Assembly: GCF_030272615.1 (NCBI RefSeq)
Contig: NC_081408.1
Span: forward strand, 608,810,173-608,874,172
DNA: 64,000 nucleotides
Reading direction: 5' to 3'
Source of the DNA: Cryptomeria japonica
Lineage: Eukaryota > Streptophyta > Pinopsida > Cupressales > Cupressaceae
Positions 22,501 through 34,081 of the stretch are shown here, piece by piece. Position numbers and translations under genes: made by a program. Position 1 is the first letter of the stretch. Each line of letters starts with the position of its first letter. The notes below the pieces were generated by a model. The model saw only the letters and a list, made by a program, of their open reading frames with translations. It did not search any database and was not told the origin of the DNA.

Positions 22501-25500
22501 GGGTCACACCATGGAATATTAGGGTCTTAAATGCCCGTAACAAACAACATTTGATCAAACATTGTCTAGTCACTTTTGAATTAGAATTAATATTATTATA
22601 GGAAACTAAGTTAAGATCAGAGGATTGGAACCTGTTAGGCAAAAAATTAGGAGTATGGAAAAGTTCCTTTATAGAAACATCTAGGGCAGCAAGTGGTTTA
22701 GCCATCTTATGGGACCCTAGGAAGATCAACTTTGAAGAAATTATACCAAAAGATAACTAGCAAGGAGGTTGGATAAGAAACATTAGTAATTCGTTAAGTT
22801 TTCTTATAATAAACATCTATGGACCTTTAAGCACACTATGGAAAAGAAAAGTTTGGACTGAGCTGGCAGCAATCATGGTACAAGATGTAACCAAGAATTA
22901 CATCATAGGGGGCGACTTTAATGTCATTTAAAATCAAAATGAAAAGGTAGGGGGAAATCTGAATGAAACTACTGCCCAAAAGGATTTGAAGAGGGGGGTA
23001 TGAAATAATTTCTTGTTGGATATTAGTATGGCTAATGGGCAAGCTACATGGAATAATAGAAGGATTGGAATTAATTTCATAGTAAAAAAATTAGATAGGT
23101 TCCTATTTAAAGGAGACCTGGTAGAGTTAAATAGGTCTCTGAGCTCTAAAATACTTACCACAATAGGTTCAGATCATTTTCCAATATCGTTAACCATATA
23201 GGAAGAAAGTCATCCAAGGAAGTGCCCTTTCAAATTTGAAAGAATGTGGTTTCAGGTTCAAGAATTTATGGGGCTGGTAGAATAATGGTGGAGGGAAGAA
23301 CAAATTATAGGTTCCAAAATGTACTACTTTATTATCAAAATGAAGAAACTAAAGCAAAAAATACTACAATGGAATAAGGAACATTTTAAGAATATATTTT
23401 TCAGAAAAAGAAGGAATTGAGGCTAAGTTGGATAAGCTTAATGAAACAATCATTAAGGATGGGATGGATAACAAAAAATATTTAAAGGATAAAGAGCTAT
23501 TTCATAAATATGAAGATACCCCAACCAAAGAAGAGATCTTTTGGATGAAAAAATCTAGAGATATTGGTTATCTGATGGAGACAGAAACAAAAAAAAATTC
23601 ATAACAGCACTAAGAAAAGAAGGATTACAAATTAAATTCTTAGAATCAAAGGTAATAATGGAAATCTGGTTGAAGACCCAAAACAAATTGCTCTAGAATT
23701 TCAAATTGCTAATATACCTAATATACCTAATTTTAAATTGCTAATATACCTAATTTTAAATTAGGAAAACATGAGAAATTCAGGAAGGATACTAAAGGAA
23801 ATCAACAATACCTTTATCACATTGATTCCCAAGAAAGAGAAAGAAGAGAAATTGGACGATTTTAGACCCATCTCTCTGTGCAATATAATTTATAAAGTGT
23901 TCTCTAAAGCCCTAGAAAATAGGATTAAAAAAAACTCCACCTTCAATCATTTCGAAAGAATAGACAAGTTTTGTGCTCGGTAGATCCATATTAGAAGGGG
24001 TTATAATAGCACAAGAAGCTATTCATTTGGTCCAAAATAACAAGGAACCTAGTATCATGATAAAATTAGATACTAAAAAATCTTACGATAAGGTGGACTA
24101 GAGGTTTCTTTGTAAATGCAGTATGGAAGCATTTGGATTTTCTAACTAGTATATTAACAAAATATTCAACTACATATCCAACCCTAAAATATCTTTGTTA
24201 ATAAATGGAACCTTGGAAGGTTATTTTGACATCTCCAGGGGTCTAAGGAAAGGGGATCCTTTATCCCCATTCTTGTTTATAATTATGGTAGATGCCTTTG
24301 GTAGAGCGGTTAATACGGCTCATTCTCAAGGAAAAATCAAAAGAATCAAAACAACTGAAGGGATTGACAACATAACCCATCAATAGTTTGCAGATGATAT
24401 GATGCTTTTTGGAGTAGTTAATGAATCAGAAGAAAAGGAATTTAGATCACTAGTTAATAGATACACTAAAGCTTCTAGACAAATTGCCAATGCAACCAAA
24501 TTGGAAATATTCTTTTTAAATACCAATGAAAGGATGGAACTAGATATTTGTAATATTTTAGGATATAAGAAAGGTAACTTCCCCTATAAATATCTAGGTC
24601 TTCCATTGGATAAAGGAAGCACAGGTCAAAAGGTATGGGATTCAATTGTGACAAAGATAGAAAGTAGAATAGATTCATAGAGAGGCAAATGGTTGTCAAA
24701 TTTCGGTTGAGCCTTAATGTTGAAATCAATCCTAACAGATATCCCAACGTATCAAATTTCATGTGTTCCACTATCTCAAGCTACAAAGGCACAATTAGAA
24801 AAAATATTGAGGGGGTTTTTTTGGAAAGGGGCTTTAGAGGATAATAAATTAGCCTTAATAAAGTGGGATAAGTTATGCAGACCTCGGAATATAGGAGGCA
24901 TTGGAATCAAAAACCTTAGTAAGCAGAGTAGGGCCATAAGGGCAAAATTGGTATGGAAACTATACAAGGAGACAAATAGGAAGTGGGTCAAAATTCTAAG
25001 AAAGAAAAACTTGATAGGATTGGATCCCTACAATATATTTGAAACAACAAATCAACCTAGGGGATCTAGGATTTGGAATTTCATTTTAGATTGTATAAAA
25101 TTAATCTCAGATTATATTACCTAGGATGTAGAAAATGGCAACAAAGTTAAATTCTGGATTGACTCTTGGGGGAGTTACAGAACATTAGATAGTATCCTTT
25201 CTATTCCTAACACAAAGGAAAACCTAAGGAATTTGTGGAGGGGTTATCTAAAAGACTACATTGAAATCCCTGGGGGAGACTCAACGTCAGGTTGGAAATG
25301 GAGATCTCTAGATCAAACTCCCCTCTCTGAATAAGAAAAGTCAAAGTTCAGGAGCATGTTAGCAGAAAGGAATATAACTTTTAGGGAAGGAGTAGACAGG
25401 ATAGTTTGGACAGGAATGAATTTAGGAGACTATAAAGTTAAAGAAAGCTTTGAAGAGTTGATCAAAATAAAACGGTTGGAAAATATGAACATCTCCCTTC

Positions 25501-26513
25501 AACTTTGTTGGGACAAAGTATGTTTACCAAAAGCATGTATGTTCTTATGGGCAGCATTGCAGAAGAGAATTCTAACGGCATAATAGTTCAAGAAAATAAG
25601 ATTTAAAGGACCTTCTAGATGTGTTCTATGTAAATCAGATGAGAAAACAATGGATCATCTCCTTCTGGGGTGTCCTTATACTTCAAAATGTTGGGAATGG
25701 CTCTGTAGGAAGCTACAGTGGAAATCAGCCATGACCAATGATCTAATGAGTAGTATGAAAAGTTAGCCAATAATTTAGAAGCATAGCTTGTACAAAGATA
25801 TTTGGAAGATTGCTCCCTCCATCGTAGTATGGGAAATTTGAAAGGAAAGAAACAGAAGGATATTTCAAAGAAAAGGAATGGAAACATATAATCTTCACAA
25901 TAAGATAGAGGCATCAGTAGTAGAAACAACAAATAACAGAATTAGGAATAGTAACCTAAAATACTGTAAGTTCTCAACTTGGGATAGCAAGATCAGGAAG
26001 GATTGATTTGGATTAATAGTGCCTCCACATTATGGAAATGGAGGAAAAGAAAGTAAGAAGGAAAGAGAAGAATGTAAGTGGACAAAACTAGAGTTTGGAT
26101 GGTTTAAATTGAGCTTTGATAGAGCATCTAGAGGGAACCCTGGCTTAGCATGCATAGGAAGCATCATTCATCATTGGGATGGATCTGTTTGTGCCAAGAT
26201 TGCCAAACCAATAGGAAGGGTAACCAACAACATAGCAAAAATGGAAGCTTTGATTTCAGGACTACTAATGTGTAAGGATTTGGGAATCAAGAAGTTGGCA
26301 ATAGAGGGGGATTCCTAGATTATCATCAATGCAGTAAGAACTAAATTCACTCTTAATTGGAAATTAAACTCTAGGCTAGATAGAGCCATCCAATTATTAA
26401 AGTGTTTTGATGAATACAATATAAACCATATATATAGAGAAGGGAATGTAGAGGCTAATAGATTAGCTAATTTTGGAGCAGATGGAATCTTCATTGAGAG
26501 AATAGGGGGATAA
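22497..26513 (+). pseudogene. LINE ORF2: endonuclease, reverse transcriptase, zinc finger, RNase H
   Basis: The ATG at 22497 overlaps the ORF1 stop. The APE-type endonuclease follows (PWNIRVLNAR; ETKLRSEDWN with a TAG before Glu; IIGGDFNVI; TTIGSDHFPISL near 23160). RT begins near 23771 in another frame (DDFRPISLCNIIYKVFSKAL) and returns to the original frame by about 23990 (GSILEGVIIAQEAIH). It has GLRKGDPLSPFLF and the catalytic FADD at 24387-24398, preceded by a TAG. A C-terminal zf-RVT zinc finger (CVLCKSDEKTMDHLLLGC) lies near 25615. The RNase H (26098-26510) has D in LSFDRAS, E in AKMEAL, D in AIEGDS and D in FGAD. Confidence 0.87.
23695..23766 (+). repeat. Short tandem duplication inside LINE ORF2
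   Basis: The phrase AAATTGCTAATATACCTAAT recurs with an AATATACCTAATTTT extension. It lies just before the frame changes, so it probably caused part of the ORF2 disruption. Confidence 0.7.
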
Positions 26514-26890
26514 AATGTATAAGTTAGAAAGGGGTTTATATATTAGAATATAACTTCAAGGTCAATTCTTTTTTAAAGGAAATCGTAAAATAATTCAAAT
26601 CTAATTAAATAAAGGAAGACATATTAATTAAAAGGTTATCATTATTAGGGATCATGCCATCAGCCACATTATACTCGGCTAGTAAAGCGAGACATGGATG
26701 TAAAGGAAGTTAACAACCAAAGGCTATCTAATAATGATAGCGTCAGTAAGCATGATTTTTTGCATGTGTTACACCATGCAAAATGAAGCAGCTTTACCGC
26801 TCCCAACTACTATTAATTGCAAAGAATTATCTAGATCCTTGTATTTTAGTTCTTTGGGGTTTGAGGGGTAGAAACAAAAATTGCAAAGAA

Positions 26891-27645
26891 ATGGAGTCAA
26901 TTTTGAGATTGATCTCGACTAGTGATAAGAGACTGATGGAATTCAAGGGATAGATTAAGTTGGAAAGATGGAGAATTATCCTGAAAGAGGTGGATGATTT
27001 CTCTCATAGATCCATTCAAGAAATATTGGGGGATGAGAAGCTAAATAATGAATTTAGGTATAGGATTAATTGTGATATACTAGCCACATTTGTTTCTATT
27101 CTTCTCGTAATAGGGGTAGGAAAAGGGGATGTAATACAATTATGTAGGACCATCTTTAGAGAAGAAAATATGGGAAATCTAGAGATAGTTGTAAGTAGTG
27201 TGGATGATGAATTAAGGATCCCTTTTCCAAAAGATTATGGCATTAATGCTAGTTTGAGTGGGCTTCAGAATGAGGGTAGGATTATTATCAAGGGACCATT
27301 GTTAGTCATTAGGGATATAGAGGCTTTCAACCAATATCTAGAAAGCATTGAAAGAAACGTGGATTTCTCTTTAAATGGCTTCATTTGAAGGAAGTGCCTA
27401 ATAATAACTGGTGGGTGGAATACCTAAAACTGGAAGGTTATAAGACCCTAGAGGACATGCCAGAAAGGATTCAAGTTTTCCAACCTATAATCATCAAGGT
27501 TGTCAAAACCAAACAAAAATATGAGGATGAAGGGAGGGCTTCTGGTAGCACCCGATCTCTAAATGCAGGGGAGGTAGGCTCGTCCACTACTGGGCCACAA
27601 GCTATGGAAAGTGACTACATCAATCTCAGTCTATTGGAGGACTAA
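26891..27645 (+). pseudogene. Unknown third ORF downstream of LINE ORF2
   Basis: ATG at 26891 opens MESILRLISTSDKRLMEFKG, meets a TAG near 26951, then runs open to 27388 (TGA). The next frame continues at once from the TTGA overlap at 27385-27388 to 27645. If the TAG was Trp or Gln and one base was lost or gained, the product would be about 250 residues. It has hydrophobic and charged residues in protein-like mix, several Trp, and an acidic, Ser-rich tail (GSTRSLNAGEVGSS). I do not recognise the family. It may be a LINE ORF3, a captured host fragment, or another element inserted in the 3' UTR. Confidence 0.45.
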
Positions 27646-28744
27646 ACTAGTCAGTTTGTTTGCTTTAGAAGGATTTTTGAAAATTGTAGCAGTTTGAGTT
27701 TAGAGGTCATATAGTTATTACAGTTTGAATTCAGATATATATATACTCTCCCTTATTTAAGATGGATACTGTTAAAGTACTATAAGGTTGTACGGTACCT
27801 AGGATTTTATTATAAGGAAACAATATATATGTTGGATATAGTTAGCAATAGGAATATGTTGGGTTAGATTTAATGACTTTGACAGGAATAGTCTTTCATC
27901 AATACATTATCAGATTTTAGGAAGTTTGTTCTCAGTAAAGATGACAATTAAAATGGTTTCAAATAGAATATAATATACAGGATGTTATTGGTAAATGCTC
28001 TTAGTTTTGAAATCATATTTTAAGGCATAATTTTTTTTTGGGTTTTGATTATGTTTGATGCTTGGTTGTTTGTATAAGATGACCATATAAATAAGAGGAG
28101 TATGAATAAATTTTGTTGATGCATAATTATGGTATGTAGCTAGGCATACATGCAAACTATTCTCGTAAATGGCTTTGAATCACAGTAGTAGTTCTCTTTT
28201 CAGTCACTTTAGCTTGCATACTATATAAAACTCAGTAGGAGTAGCTTTTCTTAGGGATAATAGATGGTAATATTTCAGTGAAATTTGAATTATGTCAGAA
28301 TGGTTTCTGTCTTAGTTAGGAAGTCCAAATAGAGAATAAGGCACTTCAGAAGTTGGTTTTTAAGGTTTACTAACTAATAAGCTTGACAAATTTGTGAGCT
28401 CTAGTGATTGTTAGAATTTCAAGTTAAAAGTATTGCCCAGTAAACATGGTGTGGATCAAGAGAAAAGTCTCGACATGATCACAAACAGAGAAGGTGATGG
28501 AGCAGCAGAAATAAAGATGAAAAAGATGGATTAATGGCTCAAGAGGAACTGAACCAAGGAAGCAAAGTACCAAATTAAAATCTCAACAGTGGTATTTATT
28601 CAATGGTGTAATAAATGGTTGATGGCCAGGAATGTAATGTATAATAGATTCCAAGATTGGATTCCTTGGGTCGAGACCAGAGGTTTTCTTACCTGATTCT
28701 TTCCTACTAGTGCACTAAATCAGGATTGTAAAACTCTTAAAATC

Positions 28745-28786
28745 AATAAAATTATTTGGCTACAGCCCTTTACCTATAAAAAAAAA
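28745..28786 (+). terminator. LINE polyadenylation signal and A tail
   Basis: AATAAA at 28745 is followed by TTTGGCTACAGCCCTTTACC and an A run of about nine. This is a typical plant LINE 3' terminus. Confidence 0.7.
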
Positions 28787-29039
28787 TAGAGAAGAATTTG
28801 TAATAAATATGACCATGGAAATTCCCCCTTATTAAATCATTTGGATGTGGAAAAAAAATGCATTAATTTGTGGTAGTTGACTTTCAAATTTGAATATACT
28901 TGGAAAACAATTGGTAATTTCATACTTGCATTTATAATGTACATTGATTTTCTATGATGGCTTCAATGAATTCAGTTTTATATTTTATTTTATGTTTGTT
29001 TTGGAAGGCTTAGGACTACAATGTAACATATAATGTATC

Positions 29040-29078
29040 ATGAGTATATGTATACATATATATGTACACACAAATATA

Positions 29079-29146
<68 letters not shown>

Positions 29147-29186
29147 TGTATGTATGTATGTATATATATTTATGTATGTATGTATA

Positions 29187-29219
<33 letters not shown>

Positions 29220-29236
29220 ATATATATATATGTATG

Positions 29237-29267
<31 letters not shown>

Positions 29268-29268
29268 G

Positions 29269-29299
<31 letters not shown>

Positions 29300-29362
29300 G
29301 TATATATATATATATATGTATGTATGTATGTATGTATATATACATATATGTATGTGTGTATG

Positions 29363-29398
<36 letters not shown>

Positions 29399-29504
29399 TG
29401 TATGTATGTATGTATGTATATATATGTATGTGTGTATATACATATATATACATATGTATGTATATGTATATATATATATATGTGTGTGTGTGTGTATATA
29501 TATA

Positions 29505-29535
<31 letters not shown>

Positions 29536-29690
29536 GTATGTATGTATGTATGTATGTATATATGTATATATATGTTTATATACATACATACATACATATA
29601 TATACATGTATACATACATACACACATATATATATATATATGTATATACATATGTATATATATGTATGTGTGTGTGTGTGTGTGTGTGTA
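29040..29690. repeat. Compound microsatellite (TATG/TACA, TA, TG)
   Basis: About 650 bp of alternating GTAT, TA, CATA and TG runs. All six frames stay open across it and give long frames rich in Tyr, Ile, Met, Cys and Val on both strands. These are artefacts of the repeat. The final TG run (29664-29688) borders the inverted-repeat element. Confidence 0.97.
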
Positions 29691-30237
29691 CAACAATAAG
29701 AATTTTAAAAAAAAAATCAATTATAAAATTAAATAACACCTAATTCTACGTGTGTAACCATATGGACCCGTGAACATTTTTCACTTTAATGTTAGGAGTG
29801 TGTGGCTATTTAATTTTTTTACCACCCTTTTATGTCCATCATAGGCCATGTACATAGCTTGGTTGGCACACATTTTGAATATTAACTGAGGCCTAAAAAC
29901 ATCTTTTTTTGGTGAATTTGGGGAATGTGTTTGTTCTCTTCTTTACTTAAATGTATAAATGTATGCATATGTATAAATATGTATGCATATATGTGTATGT
30001 ATATTCATATGTATACAATATGTAGATTTGTGCATTCATATCTATGTTTTTTCTCTTGTTTACTAAAATGTATATATGCTTGTTCTCTTGTTTAGTGAAA
30101 TGTATATGTGTTTGTTCTCTTCTTTACTAAAATGTGCGTATGTTTGTGATCTATTGTTATAAATATATATGTATAATTATATGCATATGCATATATATGT
30201 ATGCATGTATATACATGTATATATGTGTACACACACA

Positions 30238-30830
30238 TACATGATTGAAACATAGACAATAAACTAAGAAAACAATAAATATATATGACTGAAACATAGA
30301 CAGTAAACTATGAAAACTATAAACATATATGACTAAAACATAGATAATAAACTAAGAAAACAATAAACATATATGACTAAAACATAGATAATAAATTGAG
30401 AAAACAATAAACATATATGACTGAAACATAGACAATAAGATGAGAAAACAATAAACATATATGACTGAAACATAGGCAATAAACCGAGAAAACAATATAA
30501 ACATATGGCTGAAACATAGACAATAAACTAAGAAAACTAAACATATATGACTGAAACATAGACAATAAACTGAGAAAAGAATAAATATATATGACTGAAA
30601 TATAGACAATAAATTGAGAAAACAATAAACATATATGACTGAAACATAGGCAATAAACCGAGAAAACAATAAACATATGACTGAAACATAGACAATTAAC
30701 TGAGAAAACTAAACATATATGACTACAACATAGACAATAAACTGAGAAAAGAATAAATATATATGACTGAAATATAGACAATAAACTGAGAAAACAATAA
30801 ACACATATGACTGAAACATATATATTAGAT
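30238..30830. repeat. Minisatellite, 43-45 bp unit, about 13 copies, with higher-order pattern
   Basis: The unit reads approximately ATATATGACTGAAACATAGA followed by CAATAAACTGAGAAAACAATAAAC. Units differ in the spacer (AACAATAAAC, AACTAAAC or GAATAAAT). The order of variants from about 30475 repeats from about 30648, giving a four-unit higher-order period of roughly 173 bp. The - strand frames at 30352-30781 are repeats of the unit and not genes. Confidence 0.9.
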
Positions 30831-30989
30831 AATTATTTTAGTGTAATTGAAGAATAATGTAACACCCAATGGCATAAAATAATGAAACACTCGATGCTAT
30901 ACAAATAATAATGTCAATGTATGTATATGTACACATATGTATATGTATGTATATGTACACATGTATAAATATAAAAATGTATATATACA

Positions 30990-31570
30990 CAGGTGTAACC
31001 CTAGATAAAATCACATCATTGATGTGAATTTGACAAAATAGGTATAATGAATTTCACATTAGAAATGGAGACTATAATAGGTGTACATGCTAAGTTAGAA
31101 ATGGAGACAATAACAATATAACCACTAAATTCATGATTAAAAATCAATAGTTTCGAATAAAAGTAGACAATAATTTATATTTTTTGAATTATAATGTGAG
31201 AGATCATTGGTCAAAATATTATGATAGTAAATCTGTATATTTAAACCCTACATGAAATCATATCATTAATTCAAATTTGACAAAATGGGTGTAATGGATA
31301 TCACATTATAAATGGAGACAATAATAGACATTATAAATGGAGACAATAATAAGTATACATGTTGATTCAGAAATGGTGACATTATAAAGTAAGAGAGATC
31401 ATTGAAATGAAACCCTCAACGCCATAATAGTATTCCCATTAAATGTCATGATTAAAAATCAAGGGTTTCAAATAAAAGCAGACAATAATCCATCCCTTTT
31501 GCATTTTGTGTAATGATTTTGGCATTATAAGGTGACAAAGATCATTCAAATGAAACCCTCAACACCATAG
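30990..31570. repeat. Diverged repeats inside the inverted-repeat element
   Basis: The phrase AAATGGAGACAATAATAG with neighbouring TTTGACAAAATxGGTxTAATG occurs near 31010-31100 and again near 31265-31350, where part of it is tandemly doubled. GATCATT(G/C)AAATGAAACCCTCAA occurs near 31400 and 31540. Confidence 0.6.
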
Positions 31571-32016
31571 AGAAATGATGAAAAAACAAAGCAAAATGTA
31601 GGTACAAAGGAGTAGAAATCCATCATTGAACATGAAAATTGCAAGGAGGAAGAATGCATGGGTGTTATTTGGGCAAATGTGGTGAAATTTTCAATCGGAT
31701 GCAGTGAGGAAGTCATATTTGTTGCAGAGCCTATCGTGGAAATAAAAAAGTAGGGAAAATAATCCCTAAATTTACCAAAATGAGATGTTTTTAGGGCTCA
31801 ATTAATATCCGAGATGCATGCCAACCCAGATATGTACACGACCAAGGGTGGACATAAAATTGTGTGCCAATAATTAAATGATCACACACACAACATTAAA
31901 GTGAAAAATGTGAGTGGGACCATACAAATAAACACTTAGAATTAAGTGTTATTTTAATTTTTAATTAGATGTTACTTAATTTTGTAATTGGATATTTTTA
32001 AAATTTATTTTGGTGG

Positions 32017-34081
32017 TCTCTTGAACCACTATAGGCACAATTATCACTATGTATCGGGCAACACTTTGAAATAACCACTTTTTGACCCTTTCACACATAA
32101 TGAATTCCATATCGTGCATCGTTGCTACCCAAAAGCTAGAACCATAGTTATGATCAATTAAGTTGCATATGGAGACAACCAAAAAAATCATCAAAATATA
32201 ATGTACCATTTAGGATTTCTAGGTGCGCAAAGTTAGCTATATCTACTACTGGTACCCTTCCTCTAGGATTTTATATGCACTTTTCCAATGATTTCCTCCT
32301 TTGATGGCATTTATAATGTAGGAATATGGGTTTGTAAGTTACACATTTTCAAAGAAGTCTAAAAAGAGGAGCCCAAGGAATGCACAAACCCTAGTCAAGG
32401 ATATCTTGCAAGAATGTGGAGGTTCATGAAGAACAAATATATGAGTTTTACTATGCCTTTTACTCTCTTTCTCACAAGTAAAGTAGTTATAGAAAGGCTA
32501 GGGACAGTAGGAACTTAGCCACAATCATATGGGATAAAGAGAAGAGTATTACTTATTATGACTATCAGTTAGCCATTAGAGGAACAAGTATTTTTTACCC
32601 ATTTTTTATTTAAGGGCTCTCAAGAGTCTCCTAGTAAATCTTTTGAAAATGTTGAATGAAAATGGAGGGGGTTTCATGATTCTTTTAGGGGAGATAGGGA
32701 AACAATTACCCTGTCAGCATCTTTATGATGATTATTGCATCATCCCTTGGAATCAAAGGACAATATTGATCCCATTCTCCAATGGCAATGATGAGATGAT
32801 AAGCATGTAAAAGAATGCAATGAAGAGAGGAATGGAAAAAAATTATAAGATCACAGTCTCCTTTTTCCCTACAAACTTATGTGAGGAAAGAGATTCAAGA
32901 TAGCCAGAGGTTTGCAAGATAATAAGATGCTTCTTTACAAAAGACAATGCTCAAGTGTTCAAAAATAAAAGAAAAGAAACTGCACAACATAACAGTGAGA
33001 CCAAAAGGAACAACTAGCCTAATGACTTGTGAAGATAATGAGAAATGACCATGAAGGTTAACATAAAAACAATGCCTTGAAGGAAATTTTGTAACAAAGA
33101 GTTGATAAGAATATCTTTAATGTTGAGGAAGAGGTGGAAATGTATACTTGTCAACTTAGAAATGTATGCCTGAATTATAGTTGTTTCTCTTTTTCAAAAA
33201 TCTTGTTGCCCCTATAGAGGTTGCTTGATTCTTAGAAGACCAAAATAATACAAGGAAATGGGGTTTGTATGCATGATTTAAGTTTGGGAAAGGGAAATAC
33301 CCCATTACCCTATCCATAAGTAAATAGTTATAACAAAAAGAAGGTTTCAAAATCCAAAGATAGCTTTTGTCATTATTAAGGTTGTGAAATTTATGAATAG
33401 AAGATAGTGTCCCTAAGGAAAGAATGGCATGATTTGATGGATTTTACAAAGAGGGATCACATTTGAAACATAAGGGCCCATAAAACTTTAAGGAATAGTT
33501 TCATTTCTAGATTGAACTTATGCAAATAAAATCGATAGCCACAGTATCGCAGTCATCTCATAGCTCATGCACCATAAAGACAATGAGCCATAAATCATAG
33601 TAAGGGGTCCTTAGTCCATTTCATAAAGTTTGAGAGGGTAACACATTAGCTTGTATGTGAAAATCTAGTGATAGTAATGGAAAGACAATGGTTCATGAAT
33701 AGGCTCATGATATTATAAGATATTGAAGAGGTCAATGTACTATACAACAAGGGTTTTGGAGTAAAATTCATGATAGCCCATAAATATGGACAACCTTGAC
33801 AGGCATAAATGAGTAAAGCAGGGTGTAATACTCTAACAAATATAAAGAATAGTATGTATGATTGTAGAAGTCACAAAGGTAATAGATAGTAATGTTTTGT
33901 AGCCTAAGAAGTCATATTTGAGTGCACCTACCATGGTAATAATACAAAGACAATACTAACTCCAAGTGAAGATGCTACAAATTCATTATATAGATGAGAA
34001 CGTATATGAGATTTTGTTTATAAAAAAGAAAGTGATCAACACCAGGTCAAAGGCCCTTACAATAGTCTAAAAGACAGTAAT
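32017..34081. other. Unassigned region
   Basis: About 2 kb without a recognised domain, LTR end or repeat. Only short frames are present. It may be old decayed transposon or unique intergenic DNA. Confidence 0.4.

Larger units (their letters stand above)
20778..28786 (+). mobile_element. L1-type LINE with terminal RNase H and an extra ORF
   Basis: ORF1 (about 20778-22500) and ORF2 (22497-26513) show the order of plant L1 LINEs. The element ends with an AATAAA at 28745-28750 and an A run at 28778-28786, giving about 8 kb. ORF2 ends 2.27 kb before the poly(A), far more than the usual plant LINE 3' UTR, and this interval holds another damaged ORF. The 5' boundary and target duplication could not be fixed. 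Damage is mostly TAG/TGA stops, plus one frameshifted segment in RT. Confidence 0.85.
29699..32016. mobile_element. Non-autonomous DNA element with long terminal inverted repeats
   Basis: The sequence 29699-29925 matches the reverse complement of 31755-32016. Shared phrases include CATTTTTCACTTTAATGTT, TTTTATGTCCA, GTTGGCA and CTAAAAACATCT. The right arm is longer because a stretch near 31945-31990 is tandemly duplicated. The arms look about 75-80% identical by eye. The interior has no transposase frame; it holds a minisatellite and diverged repeats. Long arms suggest a Mutator-like or foldback type, but target duplications could not be identified, so the superfamily is unknown. Confidence 0.72.

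Noticed and set aside
28985-29743. Six overlapping frames of 180-236 codons on both strands
   Set aside because: They cover a TATG/TA/TG microsatellite; the Tyr-Ile-Cys-Val composition and opening of all frames show repeat artefacts.
30352-30781. Two - strand frames of 105 and 134 codons with a repeated peptide
   Set aside because: They are translations of the 43-45 bp minisatellite; unit length near a multiple of three keeps frames open by chance.
31976-32209. 77-codon - strand frame at the right end of the inverted-repeat element
   Set aside because: Overlaps the inverted-repeat arm, has no recognisable motif, and is no longer than expected by chance.
32017-34081. Possible host gene in the unassigned region
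   Set aside because: No frame above about 65 codons and no exon-like run or motif; splice-aware evidence would be needed.
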